From assembly GCA_020002185.1 (NCBI GenBank), contig CM034532.1:47329962-47393961 (forward strand): DNA of 64,000 nt, given 5' to 3'. This document shows, one piece after another, positions 10,962-20,602 of the stretch (within the stretch, counting starts at the first letter, position 1; the number at the start of each line of letters is the position of its first letter). Under the pieces are notes generated by a model, which saw nothing but the letters and a program-made list of their open reading frames with translations, searched no databases and was not told the DNA's origin. The position numbers were made by a program, and so were the translations under genes. The DNA is from Paraescarpia echinospica. Taxonomy: Eukaryota; Annelida; Polychaeta; Sabellida; Siboglinidae.

Positions 10962-11727
10962 AATCGTGTAGGCAATTTTACTAGAAACATGCCGACAAAC
11001 AGATTGTACCTCTGCGCCAGCGTTCCAGCCTCCGTCCGTTTTGAATTGACAATCAAATTACGTCACCGAGCAGTGACGCGCTACAGTGGCTCTGCACGCG
11101 TTACCATGGTCTGTCTTTAAAGTGCGTTAAATTTATATTATACTGAATTATGCTACGATTAAAGCTCCAATACAGTGTACAGTTTTTTTCGTGAGAAATA
11201 GTCCGAAACTAAACACCTTCAGTTTCCACCAAAATGTGATGCTAGTTTAATCATATCCGCCCCAGCGCAGACAGCATTGTGTCACTTGATACTGTCAGTC
11301 GGTAACAACTAACAAAAATGGTGACATCGCTAATGACGATGTACGAGAAAACAGTAACTTTAGTAAAGAAAATGCCACACATGTGATTGCGCCAAACCAT
11401 GCTTGCTATTGCACAATACCTAATTTATACTCTCAGTTGGAATATGTCCAAATGTCAGGGCTGCCGCCACAGAGGGTATTGGAATGCATATATACAGGCC
11501 TAGATTATCATCGTGATTATGTACTTGTTGATTGGTCGGTTTTCAAGGCAGCGGTCAGTGGAACGATTCCATTCAAAGCTTACCTGTTGAAAATGTTCTT
11601 TTGCAGTAATAGTCGCAACATAAGCGTCACGTACAACTCTATATTTACCCGCCAGTCGATAAACCATGTATCTTCAATGTATGTAACACCGACGTCGCAC
11701 TTCTATGGGTTTATCCAGTCATTCGCC

Positions 11728-11736
<9 letters not shown>
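10962..11736. other. no recognised feature
   Basis: Mixed sequence between the Penelope-like relic and a SINE. A 172-codon + strand frame (11383-11901) runs through a TA microsatellite and into a SINE, so I do not treat it as a gene. Confidence 0.4.
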
Positions 11737-11763
<27 letters not shown>

Positions 11764-12020
11764 CAGTATCCAGTCCGTAGGGCTGCTCAAAGCGCTTTAC
11801 ACTTTATTCCCTGGCAGACCTGTTCAGTCGAACACCATTTCGACCTCTCTGGGAAGCATTCGATCAGGCTGCAATTGATACTCGTGGATACAGCTGAATG
11901 AATTGGAGCAATACAGAGTGAAAGAATTTGTCCACGTTTCGAAACGGCAGCACATGATTCGAACCCGAGTTTTCTCGATTGAGAATCCGATGCTCTATCG
12001 ACTGCGCCACTGTACCACTA
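11737..12020 (-). mobile_element. tRNA-derived SINE with AAGCGCTTTGAG tail
   Basis: The minus strand starts near 12020 with a tRNA-like head: an A box as TGGCGCAGTCGATAGAGC and a B box as GGGTTCGAATC. A body containing CATTCAGCTGTATCCACGAG follows. It ends with GTAAAGCGCTTTGAGCAG and a TA-dinucleotide tail (11737-11760). The acceptor ends of the tRNA-like head do not pair, so it is a SINE promoter rather than a tRNA gene. Relatives in the window lie at 40310-40500, 48797-48960 and 62662-62995. Confidence 0.75.
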
Positions 12021-12124
12021 ACCCGTTTCCAGTACACAACGCAAATGGGACCATTAATTTTAACACAGCAACTTATGTCCGGGATCATTCTGAAGCCAAT
12101 GTAATGGTCTCATTCAACTAGTCT

Positions 12125-12344
12125 GTGGTACTCACTGCCAGGGTGCTTGTCGTCCTCAGTGGATCTTTTACGTCCCAAATTGAGACGACATTAACGTGAT
12201 CTCCGAGTCACGAGGGATAGAGAGTCCCCAATGTTGACAGCCAGGTTTTTTACACCAAATATCATGCCTGCCCGGTCCGTGTTTCGAACTCAGAGCACTG
12301 GCATGCCAGGCGGATGTGCTAACCACTACACTAGCCGCGGTCCC
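12125..12344 (-). mobile_element. second tRNA-derived SINE
   Basis: The minus strand from 12344 has an A-box-like TAGTGTAGTGGTTAGCAC and a B-box-like GAGTTCGAAAC 40-odd bases on. A body follows that includes GGGACTCTCTATCCCTCG and ends near CACCCTGGCAGTGAG. Head and body differ from the adjacent SINE, so this is a different family inserted in the same orientation within about 105 bp. Confidence 0.6.
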
Positions 12345-12523
12345 TTTCTGACTTTGAGGTTTAGTTGGGTCAATCAACAGTTCAGTAACAACAACTCGAT
12401 CCCCCTCGCGGTATTTTCTGTGCTCCATATCAAGTCCCGTGAAGATACAATAATGGAAAGAAAATCGCAGCGAAAACGTTTATTGTAAGCCATGTATGTT
12501 ACCCAGTCTGTTGGTTGTTTCAG

Positions 12524-13603
12524 GTTATTACCGGAAAGCAGTCTTCATGCACACGCGTTAAACAGGAGCGCTCATACGACGGGACTGACAAGGCGACGAT
12601 GTCCCCATCTAGCGGACTGGCGGAAACCAGTAGCAGCATAGAGTCGCGGACACAAGATGGAGTCGATAAGTCCACCGAGAACATTCTGGAAGTTCCGGTG
12701 TCACACACTAATATATGTCAATACCTTGACAAGTCGAAGGTATCAAACCAAACGACAGTCGTCTTCCGGAAACGCCCTAACGTGCCCGGGACGGTGTTAA
12801 ACCGGAAACAAAGATGGCGTCATTCGGACGGTCATTTGATTGATGACGAGGACATCGTAACGAAGGTGGGCACACTCTTGAAGCAGCCTCGTCGGTTGAG
12901 CATGTCTGGTTCGACGTTCCAGTTCCCCAGTCCGATGCATGCCGTGATGCTCCAGTACCAAGGATTAGCAACCCGCATAAACGTGTACACGGACCCCGTG
13001 TTTGATATCGTCACGTCAGCAACCCTTGCAGACGGAGAACGCTGTGAGACGGCGAAACAGCTACGGCGTTCTGTCTCGAACGCTGCGATTGTGGAGCCGA
13101 AACCTCACAAGGCGCCAAAGAGAAGCGCGTCTTTGTTCAATCCGCGACGTCGACTGCCAAAATTTAACTTTAAACGCAGAGCGACGACAACTTTTAACCA
13201 AAGTTTAACAAACCCCAACATCAACGAGCGAACATTGTGCGAACAATGCGGACCTCCGACAAACAGCGATGTCAGCCTGGTTCGTAGCTGCTCTGACGCC
13301 AGCAGCTGGTCGCCCGGGTGTTCTCCTTTCAGAATGCCATTCGATGAAGGCAAGATGACATGCGTGCGCATGGACATGATCTCCAGAAAGGGCATCGCGC
13401 ACACCGGAAGTCTGCTATCGGACGTGAGCTACGGGTCGACAGGAAGTTCACACCCTGATGCATCTTCGAGCGACGAAGACAGGGCGCCGCTGTCGCCAGC
13501 ATCCAATGCCTCGGCCGATATTGAAGAGCGCACGGCGTTTGCATGGGACTTCATATCGTGTTCACTTGAATCGTTTGCCGAAATGCGGGATACTGACGTC
13601 TAG
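12524..13603 (+). CDS. probable last coding exon of an unidentified gene
   Basis: An open frame of 359 codons plus TAG follows a good acceptor (TTGGTTGTTTCAG, AG at 12522-12523), so I place the exon start at 12524, phase 0. If it were single-exon, the first in-frame Met is at 12599. The product is hydrophilic and rich in Ser, Arg and Thr. It has a strongly basic stretch RRRLPKFNFKRRATTTF near 13145-13190, repeated RS/SxxS phospho-site-like motifs (RRLSMSG, RRSVSN, KRSASLF), and an acidic Ser stretch SSSDEDRAPLSP near 13463. No membrane segment or catalytic motif is visible. It looks like a disordered cytoplasmic tail or scaffold. GC content and codon use are more gene-like than the surroundings. 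I do not recognise the family, and no upstream exon was found. Confidence 0.65.
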   Translation, partial: VITGKQSSCTRVKQERSYDGTDKATMSPSSGLAETSSSIESRTQDGVDKSTENILEVPVSHTNICQYLDKSKVSNQTTVVFRKRPNVPGTVLNRKQRWRHSDGHLIDDEDIVTKVGTLLKQPRRLSMSGSTFQFPSPMHAVMLQYQGLATRINVYTDPVFDIVTSATLADGERCETAKQLRRSVSNAAIVEPKPHKAPKRSASLFNPRRRLPKFNFKRRATTTFNQSLTNPNINERTLCEQCGPPTNSDVSLVRSCSDASSWSPGCSPFRMPFDEGKMTCVRMDMISRKGIAHTGSLLSDVSYGSTGSSHPDASSSDEDRAPLSPASNASADIEERTAFAWDFISCSLESFAEMRDTDV

Positions 13604-14465
13604 CAAAAACTACTAACACGTACATAGGTGCTACGCTGCTTCCTTGAATTACACAGCTGCGTGTCTGCGTTAGCTTTATTGTTGATTTTATGCTCCGACA
13701 ATCACTAATCCACTGGTGAAATGTGTAGTTCTTTACATTATAAGTGTAGTTAATTACACGAATAATGTCAATAAGGTAATCCACCCGTATATACGTAAGG
13801 TGATTTATTTAAACAGACATAATCTATAATCGACGACAGTTGCGGTGCGTGTCTGTTAACTGATATAGTACCAACTTACTAAGTTATACCACAATAATTT
13901 ATTTGTATGTTTGTGTGAATCTGACTTAATTGTGCAATTCTTCCCCTGTTTAGCTAAAAGTACAGCATTTTACCAAAAGCGCACTTTGCTCAAAGCATTT
14001 CATATTATTTTAAATCGATTTTCTTATTACGCAACGCTCACTTCAACGTTTCGACCGCCGTCGTCGGCAGTCTTCATGGGGAAGTGTTCTTTATCTGCTC
14101 GTCAGACGGTGTGTCGAGCAGATTGTCATACACGTGACTGAGTCGGTATACCCAGTTTCTGATTAAGACTGCCGACGATACTATAGTCGAAACCTACATT
14201 CATCGACATAACACACTATATTATAGGTACCACTGCAGTTGACCCCCTATGTTTATTTACACATCATAAGTAACATTTATACATCTGAAAATGCCGACGA
14301 TTTTGTTAAACCTGCGATATTAGCAGAAAATGCGTTATACAGTATGTGCTTCTTGTGTAACATTTAAGCCGTAAGTCATAAAATGCTCTGCAAATGTAAT
14401 CAGAGGAAGCGCATAATGTATTTTTGTAAAGGTACAACATTCAATAAAATGCGAATTCAATCTAT
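13604..14465 (+). other. possible 3' untranslated region of the preceding exon
   Basis: AT-rich sequence after the stop codon. AATAAA occurs at 14443-14448. The inverted hammerhead-like motifs at 14041-14197 lie inside. Whether the transcript reaches this far cannot be told from sequence. Confidence 0.25.
14041..14197. repeat. inverted pair of hammerhead-like motifs (Penelope-type terminal fragments)
   Basis: On the minus strand 14078-14041 reads ATGAAGACTGCCGACGACGG then GGTCGAAACGTTGAAG. On the + strand 14159-14197 reads CTGATTAAGACTGCC...AGTCGAAACC. Both have a CTGATGA-like box, a segment that can fold with GAC/GUC at its base, and GAAA. They face each other about 80 bp apart. The left copy has lost CTG of the box and the right has T for the conserved G. 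They resemble the hammerhead-bearing ends of Penelope-like elements but no coding part is present. Confidence 0.4.
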
Positions 14466-14589
14466 GCTGATTGCAGTTGCAGAATCTGCAAAATGTTAAA
14501 TATCTGCACATAGCCTAGGCCTCTATTTCTGCACTTTGGATTTCGTCATTAAATACGGCATTTGGAGAGGTCAGGCAGTTTGAATCACT

Positions 14590-14855
14590 ACAAGGTTAAC
14601 CATTAGTACACATATGAAGGTTTCAGAGCAGTGCGGAATTGCAACTTCAAAGGGAAATCAAGTCCTTGGATTAATTAGGCGAAATATGGCGTATAAGGGA
14701 AAAGAACTAGCAACATCGCTGTACAAAAGTAGTTAGGCCTCATTTGGAATATTGTACACAGTCGTGGAGGCCATATCGCAAGAAGGTCGTAGATATGCTA
14801 GAAAGCACCTGCCATCTAGATTTAATTCTCTTGGTGGCAATCTTGTTAAATATTG
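14590..14855 (+). pseudogene. CR1/L2-type LINE fragment, internally deleted
   Basis: Matches 22090-22300 of the larger LINE (RT C-terminal region, with VRPHLEYCTQSWRPYRKK readable). It then jumps at about 14806 to the 3' terminal segment CACCTGCCATCTAG...CTTGTTAAAT, skipping some 430 bp. In this copy the LEYC codon is intact, showing that the stop at the same place in the larger copy is a private mutation. Confidence 0.8.
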
Positions 14856-14884
14856 TTGTTAAAAGAGTGATATGTGTTATTTGA

Positions 14885-15900
14885 ACTTTGGAGACACCTG
14901 TCTCCACAGAAAAACTAACATATTTACTTTTCATTCAACAGAGATTCCGGCTTCTGTCGACCGCCATTTCGCATCAGAAAAATACAGAAATAAATCGCAT
15001 CTGAAAATATCAATAATAAAAAATAATAAAAATGGGAATGCTAAGAGTAAAATCTGTCAATGCAACTCTAGAGGCACCCGTCTCCACAGAAGAACTAACA
15101 GAATACCTTTCACTGGTGAGTCCCACTTCTGACGACCGACGCTTTGCATCTGAAAATAAAGAAAGTTAGGAAAATAGTTAAGGATATTGCTCCGATAACA
15201 GAATTCTTTTCGTTTGAAATTCCATCTTCGGCCGACCGGTCCGCTTCTGAAAATAAAATACAAAGTTAGGATAACAAAGAAAGAAATAAGAATTCTAAGA
15301 GTAAAATCTGTAAATGCAACAGTCTCCACAGAAGAAGTAAAAGTATACCTTTCATTGGAGAGTCCTACTTCTGACGACCGGCGACTTCGCATGTAACAAG
15401 AGAAATAAAAGTTATGAATATGATTGAGGAAATTAGTATGATATACCTTCCAACTCTCCCTGAATTTCCGGGGAGTCTCATTGATGTTGGGTGTATCTCC
15501 CGGTCTTCCGGAATACAGGCAATTCTCCCGGACCTTCAATTAAAATCTCCAACAGCACCCCCTCCCGTCTTCAAAACAGCGCCACACCACGGGAAATGTG
15601 CTGAGACGTGCTGAACCGCTGAAGTTCCGGCGAGAAAACGCGAGACGGGAAGCGTGCTGAACCGCTGATGAATCTCCCGGAATAGAAAACGTTGGCTGGT
15701 ATACTATGATAACATATGTATGTCACAACTACCTGCCGTTTGAGATTCCGTCGTGTGGCGCCTGCTTCGTATTTGAAAAAAACTAAGTTAATGTAAGTCG
15801 AAAATAAATGGGAATACTACCGGTAAATGTGACATTTCTTAATGCAACTGTGGAGGCTCCTGTCTCCAGAGGGACAAATAAGTGGCGCCTCATTGCGGAG
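14885..15900 (+). repeat. diverged array of coding-like repeat modules
   Basis: A module reading LRVKSVNAT..VSTEE, then SPTSDDRRFASENKES and a stop, occurs at about 15028-15180. It recurs shortened at 15290-15398 and in decayed form at about 14885-14990 and 15730-15870. A half module (EIPSSADRSASENK) lies near 15205-15265. Spacing is irregular (150-500 bp). The flanks lack pyrimidine tracts typical of splice acceptors, so duplicated non-coding repeat is as likely as degraded exons. Family not recognised. Confidence 0.5.
15541..15692. repeat. GTGCTGAACCGCTGA repeat cluster, copy 1
   Basis: Contains two or three short modules with ACGTGCTGAACCGCTG plus ATCTCCAACAGCACCC and GATGAATCTCCCGGAATA. 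The same modules in a different order occur at 28744-28945. Both copies lie a few hundred bases upstream of a MITE of the TGGGGTAAGACC family. Confidence 0.6.
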
Positions 15901-16000
15901 TCTAAGTAATCGAGGCTAGGCGCTCGAGAACTAGTCTCGCTTAACAGGCTCTCGCCTGGCTGCGTGACTTCGCCTGGATGGTCTGGCTCAAAATCGCGTT

Positions 16001-16445
16001 TGGGGTAAGACCACATTAAAGATTCGTCCGCCATTACCGACCGAAAGAGTGCCCTTGAAAATACCGTTTTGGTGTTATGTGTGAATATTTTTCGAGCACT
16101 TTGACGTGGCACATGTAAGTCCAGTGAATACTGAATGTACTACTGCATTAGATCTTTCACGAGATAGCAAAACATATACTCTAGTCGCTCGCGTATTCGA
16201 ACAGTGGCTATTTTCCAGAACGCACCAATATTTCAAAATCCGTCACCAGATTGGGGCGAAATTGAGGGGTGTGAGGTTTGGATGGATTTTTCTGAAAAAT
16301 GAGGTATGATAATTTCACGAGTTTTCCACAGCACTTATATCAATGGAGGTTAAATATGCTGTGAAATTTTCAAGAAAATCGTAAGACAAATTTTGCAGGA
16401 AATTAAGGAAACGTTATAATGGCCGCCTATGTAAATTTTAAATGT
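16001..16445 (+). mobile_element. MITE of the TGGGGTAAGACC family, right end lost
   Basis: Starts with TGGGGTAAGACCACATT and matches 29131-29587 along its length, but the right terminal repeat is cut after AAATGTGG. The intact relative at 29131 supplies the expected end. It sits inside the left arm of the fold-back element (arm sequence near 15932-15970 and again from 16446), so it probably inserted there. Confidence 0.75.
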
Positions 16446-17010
16446 GGCTGCCACCTAGTGAATATGCATGTGATTAAAAGGCACTAAACTACGAACAAAG
16501 TTTAATGTCGGTTTATTTTATATGTGACATGTTTCAATATAAGTTTAATGTTGAATAGTTGTTTGTATGATATTATCTAATAAAAGTGTATCCTTATTTA
16601 ATTTGTTATTTCATGGTTAGCCTGAGAGCCAAACATCGTTTCTACCCGAATCTGGGGTAAAGCCCCCTACCGGTAACATTGGCAGGGCTTTAATAATCCT
16701 AACCTCGATTATCCAGCCGCAGTGGGGTGACAGCATTGGCCCGTCACAACGGCCTGGATTATTAAGCTCCAGCCATTGTTACCGGTAGGGAGCTTTACCC
16801 CAGATTCGGGCAGAGACGATGATTGCCTCTCAGGCCAACTATGAAATAACAAATTCAACAAGGGTACACCTTTATCAAATAATATTATACTATAACAACT
16901 ACTCAACATTAAACTTATATTGAAACATGTCACACACAAAATAAACCGACATTGCCCTTTTTCGTAGTTTAATGCCTTTTAATCACATGCATATTAATTA
17001 GGTGGCAGCT
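16446..17010. repeat. large fold-back (inverted repeat) element, arms about 254 bp
   Basis: 16446-16699 is repeated inverted at 16756-17010, leaving a 56-bp spacer. Matching landmarks are GCTGCCACCTA at the outer ends, TGCATGTGATTAAAAGGCA, GACATGTTTCAATATAAG, CCCGAATCTGGGGTAAAG and CTACCGGTAACA. Identity by eye is roughly 85-90 percent with small indels. Weaker pairing continues outward between about 15932-15970 and 17028-17065 (CTCTCGC.TGGCTGCGTGACT). No coding potential is visible. A transcript would fold into a long hairpin. Confidence 0.85.
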
Positions 17011-17080
17011 CTCATGGCATAACATTCAGTCACGCAGCCACGCGAGAGTCGGTTAAGAGAGACTATAATAATCCAGGTCT

Positions 17081-17471
17081 AAGGCTGCCACCTCACGGCG
17101 CCTGGGTAATCGAGGCTATTCGAGAACAACAAACATGGCGCCTCGTCACTGAACCTAGATAAACGAAATTTATTAAATAATTATGTATTAAATGGCAATT
17201 ATGCCAGGCATATATTCAAATATAAAGGCACTCAACACAGCTACAGCTACTGACAAACAACAAGTGTATCGTATAATAGTAATTTATCATGGATAACGGC
17301 AGCTAAATGTCAGCAGCTTACTGTAGGTAGCTAAACAAAAACTGGCATTTAGTACACTCACCAGTCACCTGGTGTCAGCACTAGTCCTATATTATGACAC
17401 GACGCCACTTTTGTATTACATTTTAATGAAGCAAAATTACGAAAGACACCTCATCTTTAAAAAAATGTATG
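17081..17471. other. no recognised feature
   Basis: Short stretch after the fold-back element. It shares GTAATCGAGGCTA and GGCGCCT with sequence near 15890-15925, so it may be the outer edge of the same element. Confidence 0.35.
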
Positions 17472-17554
17472 TGTGTGTATATATATATATATATTATATA
17501 CTATATATGAACATATACTGTCAGACTGCCCCCACAAAGTTAGGTGGATTAGGT

Positions 17555-17601
<47 letters not shown>

Positions 17602-17640
17602 GGATGTAAGATGTGTGTGTATATATATATATATATATAC
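17472..17640. repeat. TG/TA microsatellites
   Basis: Alternating (TG)n and (TA)n tracts, at 17472-17508, 17559-17600 and 17610-17640. The apparent open frames across here encode only Tyr-Ile and Cys-Val runs. The second and third tracts lie inside the small TIR element at 17518-17718. Confidence 0.95.
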
Positions 17641-17718
17641 ATCATACATCCAAAATTGTTGTTTCTTTGCATGTTGCAACCAAATCAAACACTTAACGTT
17701 GTGGGGGCTGTCTGGCAG
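17518..17718. mobile_element. 201-bp MITE with TA target duplication
   Basis: The left end CTGTCAGACTGCCCCCACAA (17518 on) recurs inverted at the right end (to 17718) as TTGTGGGGGCTGTCTGGCAG, with about 30 bp of imperfect terminal match. TA flanks both ends (17516-17517, 17719-17720), consistent with a Tc1/mariner-type miniature element. The interior is mostly microsatellite. Confidence 0.65.
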
Positions 17719-17720
17719 TA

Positions 17721-18713
17721 TTTGTTCACAAGTGAGAGGTCCACGTTCTACGTTCATTCACTTCCTTGGTCCATTGGTCTTTGATCTTCCAAATAACGAT
17801 GCATTTCAAAAAACATAAAGGTACGTACATTCCTCCAATGATAATATTATAGTGTATACACTGCCTGCTCGGCGTCTCTGGCGATGCATTAAACACCATA
17901 AAGGTATGTACTTTCGTATAGGAATCAGTGGGTTCAATGATACAATGTATACACGGCCTGCTCGACCGGGAAGCAACTCCGACCGTTGGGAGCAAGATCC
18001 AGAGGGTTAGAGATAGAGACTACATCTCTGTCCGTCCACGACAAGTTATACAGTTACCCCATGTTATACATTTACCCCGTGTGTGGGATATTTCACTTCC
18101 CCTGGCATAAACACCAGATAGAAAGAACCAACTGACCAACTCAATTTGAGGCTATATTTGGTGGAGATAGATCGTAGAAATTGGTGGTGCAGAAAAGTTA
18201 ATAAACAAATGAAATTACTGATTGATAACTATTATTCTTGCCTTAATATAATTCATAAAGTTGCAGTAAACATATATTGAGTAGCAGTTGTGCTTAAAGT
18301 TAGTTTGTTAAAGTATTTTAGAACACTTTAGTATAGTGAGTGATAATAGGGTAACTTAGCCTTCGATAAGTTGTAAATAAGATTTAACTAACCTGATTAT
18401 GGGGTAGAATATATAGGAGATAAAGTAACAACCATGAAACTACTTACATAAGATAATATCTGTGTAAGCCAGTACTTGCTAGATATTTTGATTAGGTAGT
18501 ATTGTTGTTAAAATTAAGGAAAGGCGATAGTCGGGCGAACTCCAGATTCTTTATGTAAATAGTGTCCTACGTATTCGCTAGGGCGCGGCGTAACCTAAAT
18601 AAATAAAGCAGCCTAACGTAATTGATTGTATTTAAATTAGGTCTGTAGTACACAGGAAACAGTCTTTATAAAGACTAAGTTAGTTAAGTTATTAAATAAA
18701 TTCTGATAGTGAT
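17721..18713. other. AT-rich stretch, possibly including the LINE 5' untranslated region
   Basis: No gene motif. Sequence from about 18120 to 18713 leads directly to the ORF1 start of the LINE and may be its 5' UTR, but no second full-length copy in the window allows a boundary to be set. Confidence 0.35.
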
Positions 18714-19161
18714 ATGGCGCCTTGCAAACGGCAATTCAAGTCAAAGCGAAACTTGGTGTGCGATCACTGCCACAGCTGAGTAGATTTTGCATTGTCCGGC
18801 TGTGGGAAGTCATGGGCAGAAACAATTGGAGGAAGGATTCACCTTTCAGTGCATGGGGTGTTGGAAGGTAGAATGTCTGCAGAAGGACATAGTTAGGTTG
18901 ACAGATATTGTGAAGGGGGTGGAGATGGGAATTAGCAAGGAGATAGGTGGAATGGAGAGAGACGACAGGGGGAGAGGTGGGAATACGGCAAGACTGAAGG
19001 AGAATAGCAGTGGCAAGAAGACTGAGGAAAGGAGATTGAGAGGAGGGAAGGTGATTGGAGGGGAAGAAATTGGAAAATCGACGACTGAAAACGATGCAAG
19101 CGTGAAGGTGACAGGAGAGAAAGTGACCGTAGAAAAGGAGGCAGGGAAGATGGGACGGTAG
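18714..19161 (+). pseudogene. LINE ORF1 N terminus with Cys-rich finger
   Basis: ATG at 18714 starts MAPCKRQFKSKRNLVCDHC, a basic N terminus leading into a CxxC pair, then a TGA after about 21 codons. After a shift of one frame it reads EEGFTFQCMGCWKVECLQKD, the second Cys pair, followed by a heptad-like segment. The two halves together resemble the zinc-finger (PHD-like) region followed by a coiled coil in ORF1 of CR1-type elements, thought to bind element RNA. The linker to 19350 is purine-rich and low complexity. Confidence 0.6.
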
Positions 19162-19388
19162 CAGAGAGAATAAAATGAGATGGGAGGAAAGATGAAGGGA
19201 CGAAATGAACTGAGAGCAAATGTGATAGAAGAGTAGTCGATAAAGGGGACGGTGACAGGAGGAAAGGTGAAAAGAGAAAACGCGACAGGAAAGAATGGAT
19301 CGGAAGAGAATGTGACAGGAGATAAGACGGCAGGGGGAAAGACAACAACCAGACAGATGCAAACCGTAGAAGGAGCTACTCTGAGGCA

Positions 19389-19837
19389 GTGATTGAGGGG
19401 GCAATGAGGAAAGAGAGGGTGTTTATGGGCGACTCCATTATGAGAAAGACGGACAAGGGAGGGCCTATACTAGTACACGTAGGAACAAATAATGCAGACA
19501 GGGAGGAAACAACTGGAATAGTACAGAAGTATAGACAGTTAGTGAAGAAGCTAAAGAAGACAAGAGTTGAACAGATTATTCTCTCAGGAATTTTGCCAGT
19601 AATGGGAGGAAGGGGGACAACGTATAGAAACTGCAAGAGGATGGCGATCAACGCACTAATTGAGTAGATGTGTGAAGAAGAGGGGGTGGGATTCACAGAT
19701 TTATGGGGATACTTTGTTGGGAGGGAAGATATGTACATGAGATATGGCCTCCATCTTAGTGGATAGGGGGCAGTAGTTTTCTCAGAGAACCTGCTGCGAT
19801 CTGTTGACAGTGGGACAGGTTGCATCTATTTAAATTA
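19389..19837 (+). pseudogene. SGNH/GDSL-type esterase domain of LINE ORF1
   Basis: The frame from 19389 reads KERVFMGDSIMRKTDKGGP with the GDS nucleophile block, then ILVHVGTNNA with the Gly-Asn block, then QIILSGILPVMGGRG. It hits TAG at 19665. The same frame continues FTDLWGYFVGREDMYMRYGL and HLSG, then another TAG. The last block of the family should carry Asp a few residues before His. Here the His is kept but the Asp position reads Tyr. Such esterase domains occur in ORF1 of several CR1-clade LINEs, with unclear function, possibly membrane or RNP related. Confidence 0.75.
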
Positions 19838-19944
19838 GATTCGCAGGGGGGGACTCACAGAGAAGCCTGGAACTGGAGACATAGATAAAGACAGCACAAA
19901 TAAATCAACAAAGAACAGTCTTGAAAACTCTTCTGAAGCTTGAT

Positions 19945-20602
19945 ATAAATGTGTTTGTTTAAATGCAAGGAGTATAGTAAACAAAAGAAATGAACTAAAC
20001 ATTATGGTAGAAGATAATGACCCTCACATAATATGTATAACCAAATCCTGGACGACCACCAATATATCAGATGCCGAATTGAGACTGACAGGATATGCAA
20101 TGTTTAGGAAAGATAGAATAGGAAGAAAGGGAGGTGGCGTTATTTTATATATTAAAGAATCTATCCAGGCTTATGAAATAAAATTAGATAGAGAAGCAGA
20201 CTACGAAGAAGCTGTTTGATGTAACATAGTTACAGGAAACTCAACGTTAACAATTGGGTTAGTTTATCGAAGTCCAAACATAAGCATAGAAGAGAATGAA
20301 AAAATACAAAACGCTATAAGGGAAGTAAGCAAACGGGACTGTATTATTATGGGGGATTTTAACCACGGGCATATAAAATGGAAATCTCTACAGGGTATGG
20401 GGAGTGAGGACCACAAGTTATTAGTTTTAGTTCAATATATTTTCCTTTCCCAACATGTGCTAGAACCAACCAGGGGTGAGAACGTGTTAGACATAGTTTT
20501 GTCCTCACAGAATGAATTAGTTGACAATGTCAAGATACGTGAGCCACTGGGAGTAGTGATCACAACCAGATACATTTTACCATCAAAGTAAAATCAGAAA
20601 GG
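19945..20602 (+). pseudogene. LINE APE-type endonuclease
   Basis: Readable landmarks in order: LNARSIVNKRNEL (from about 19957), IICITKSW, FRKDRIGRKGGGVILYIKES, then an in-frame TGA. After it come TIGLVYRSPN, CIIMGDFN, LDIVLSS and, in a shifted frame near 20552, GSSDHNQIHF. This is the AP-endonuclease fold that nicks target DNA for target-primed reverse transcription. The conserved Glu of the ITE-W motif is Lys here (ITKSW), a catalytic loss. The final SDH block needs a frame change caused by a single-base loss, as shown by the copy at 9383-10203. Confidence 0.85.

Noticed and set aside
11383..11901. 172-codon + strand open frame
   Set aside because: It runs through a TA microsatellite and into a SINE; no conserved motif.
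11940..12020. Possible tRNA gene on the minus strand
   Set aside because: A and B boxes are present but acceptor arms do not pair, and SINE body and tail follow directly.
12240..12344. Possible second tRNA gene on the minus strand
   Set aside because: Same reasoning: tRNA-like head fused to a SINE body, no full cloverleaf seen.
17372..17818. 148-codon + strand open frame rich in Tyr and Ile
   Set aside because: Translation of TG/TA microsatellites and a MITE.
18736..19404. 222-codon minus-strand frame rich in Ser, Leu and Pro
   Set aside because: Antisense shadow of the purine-rich ORF1 linker of the CR1-type LINE.
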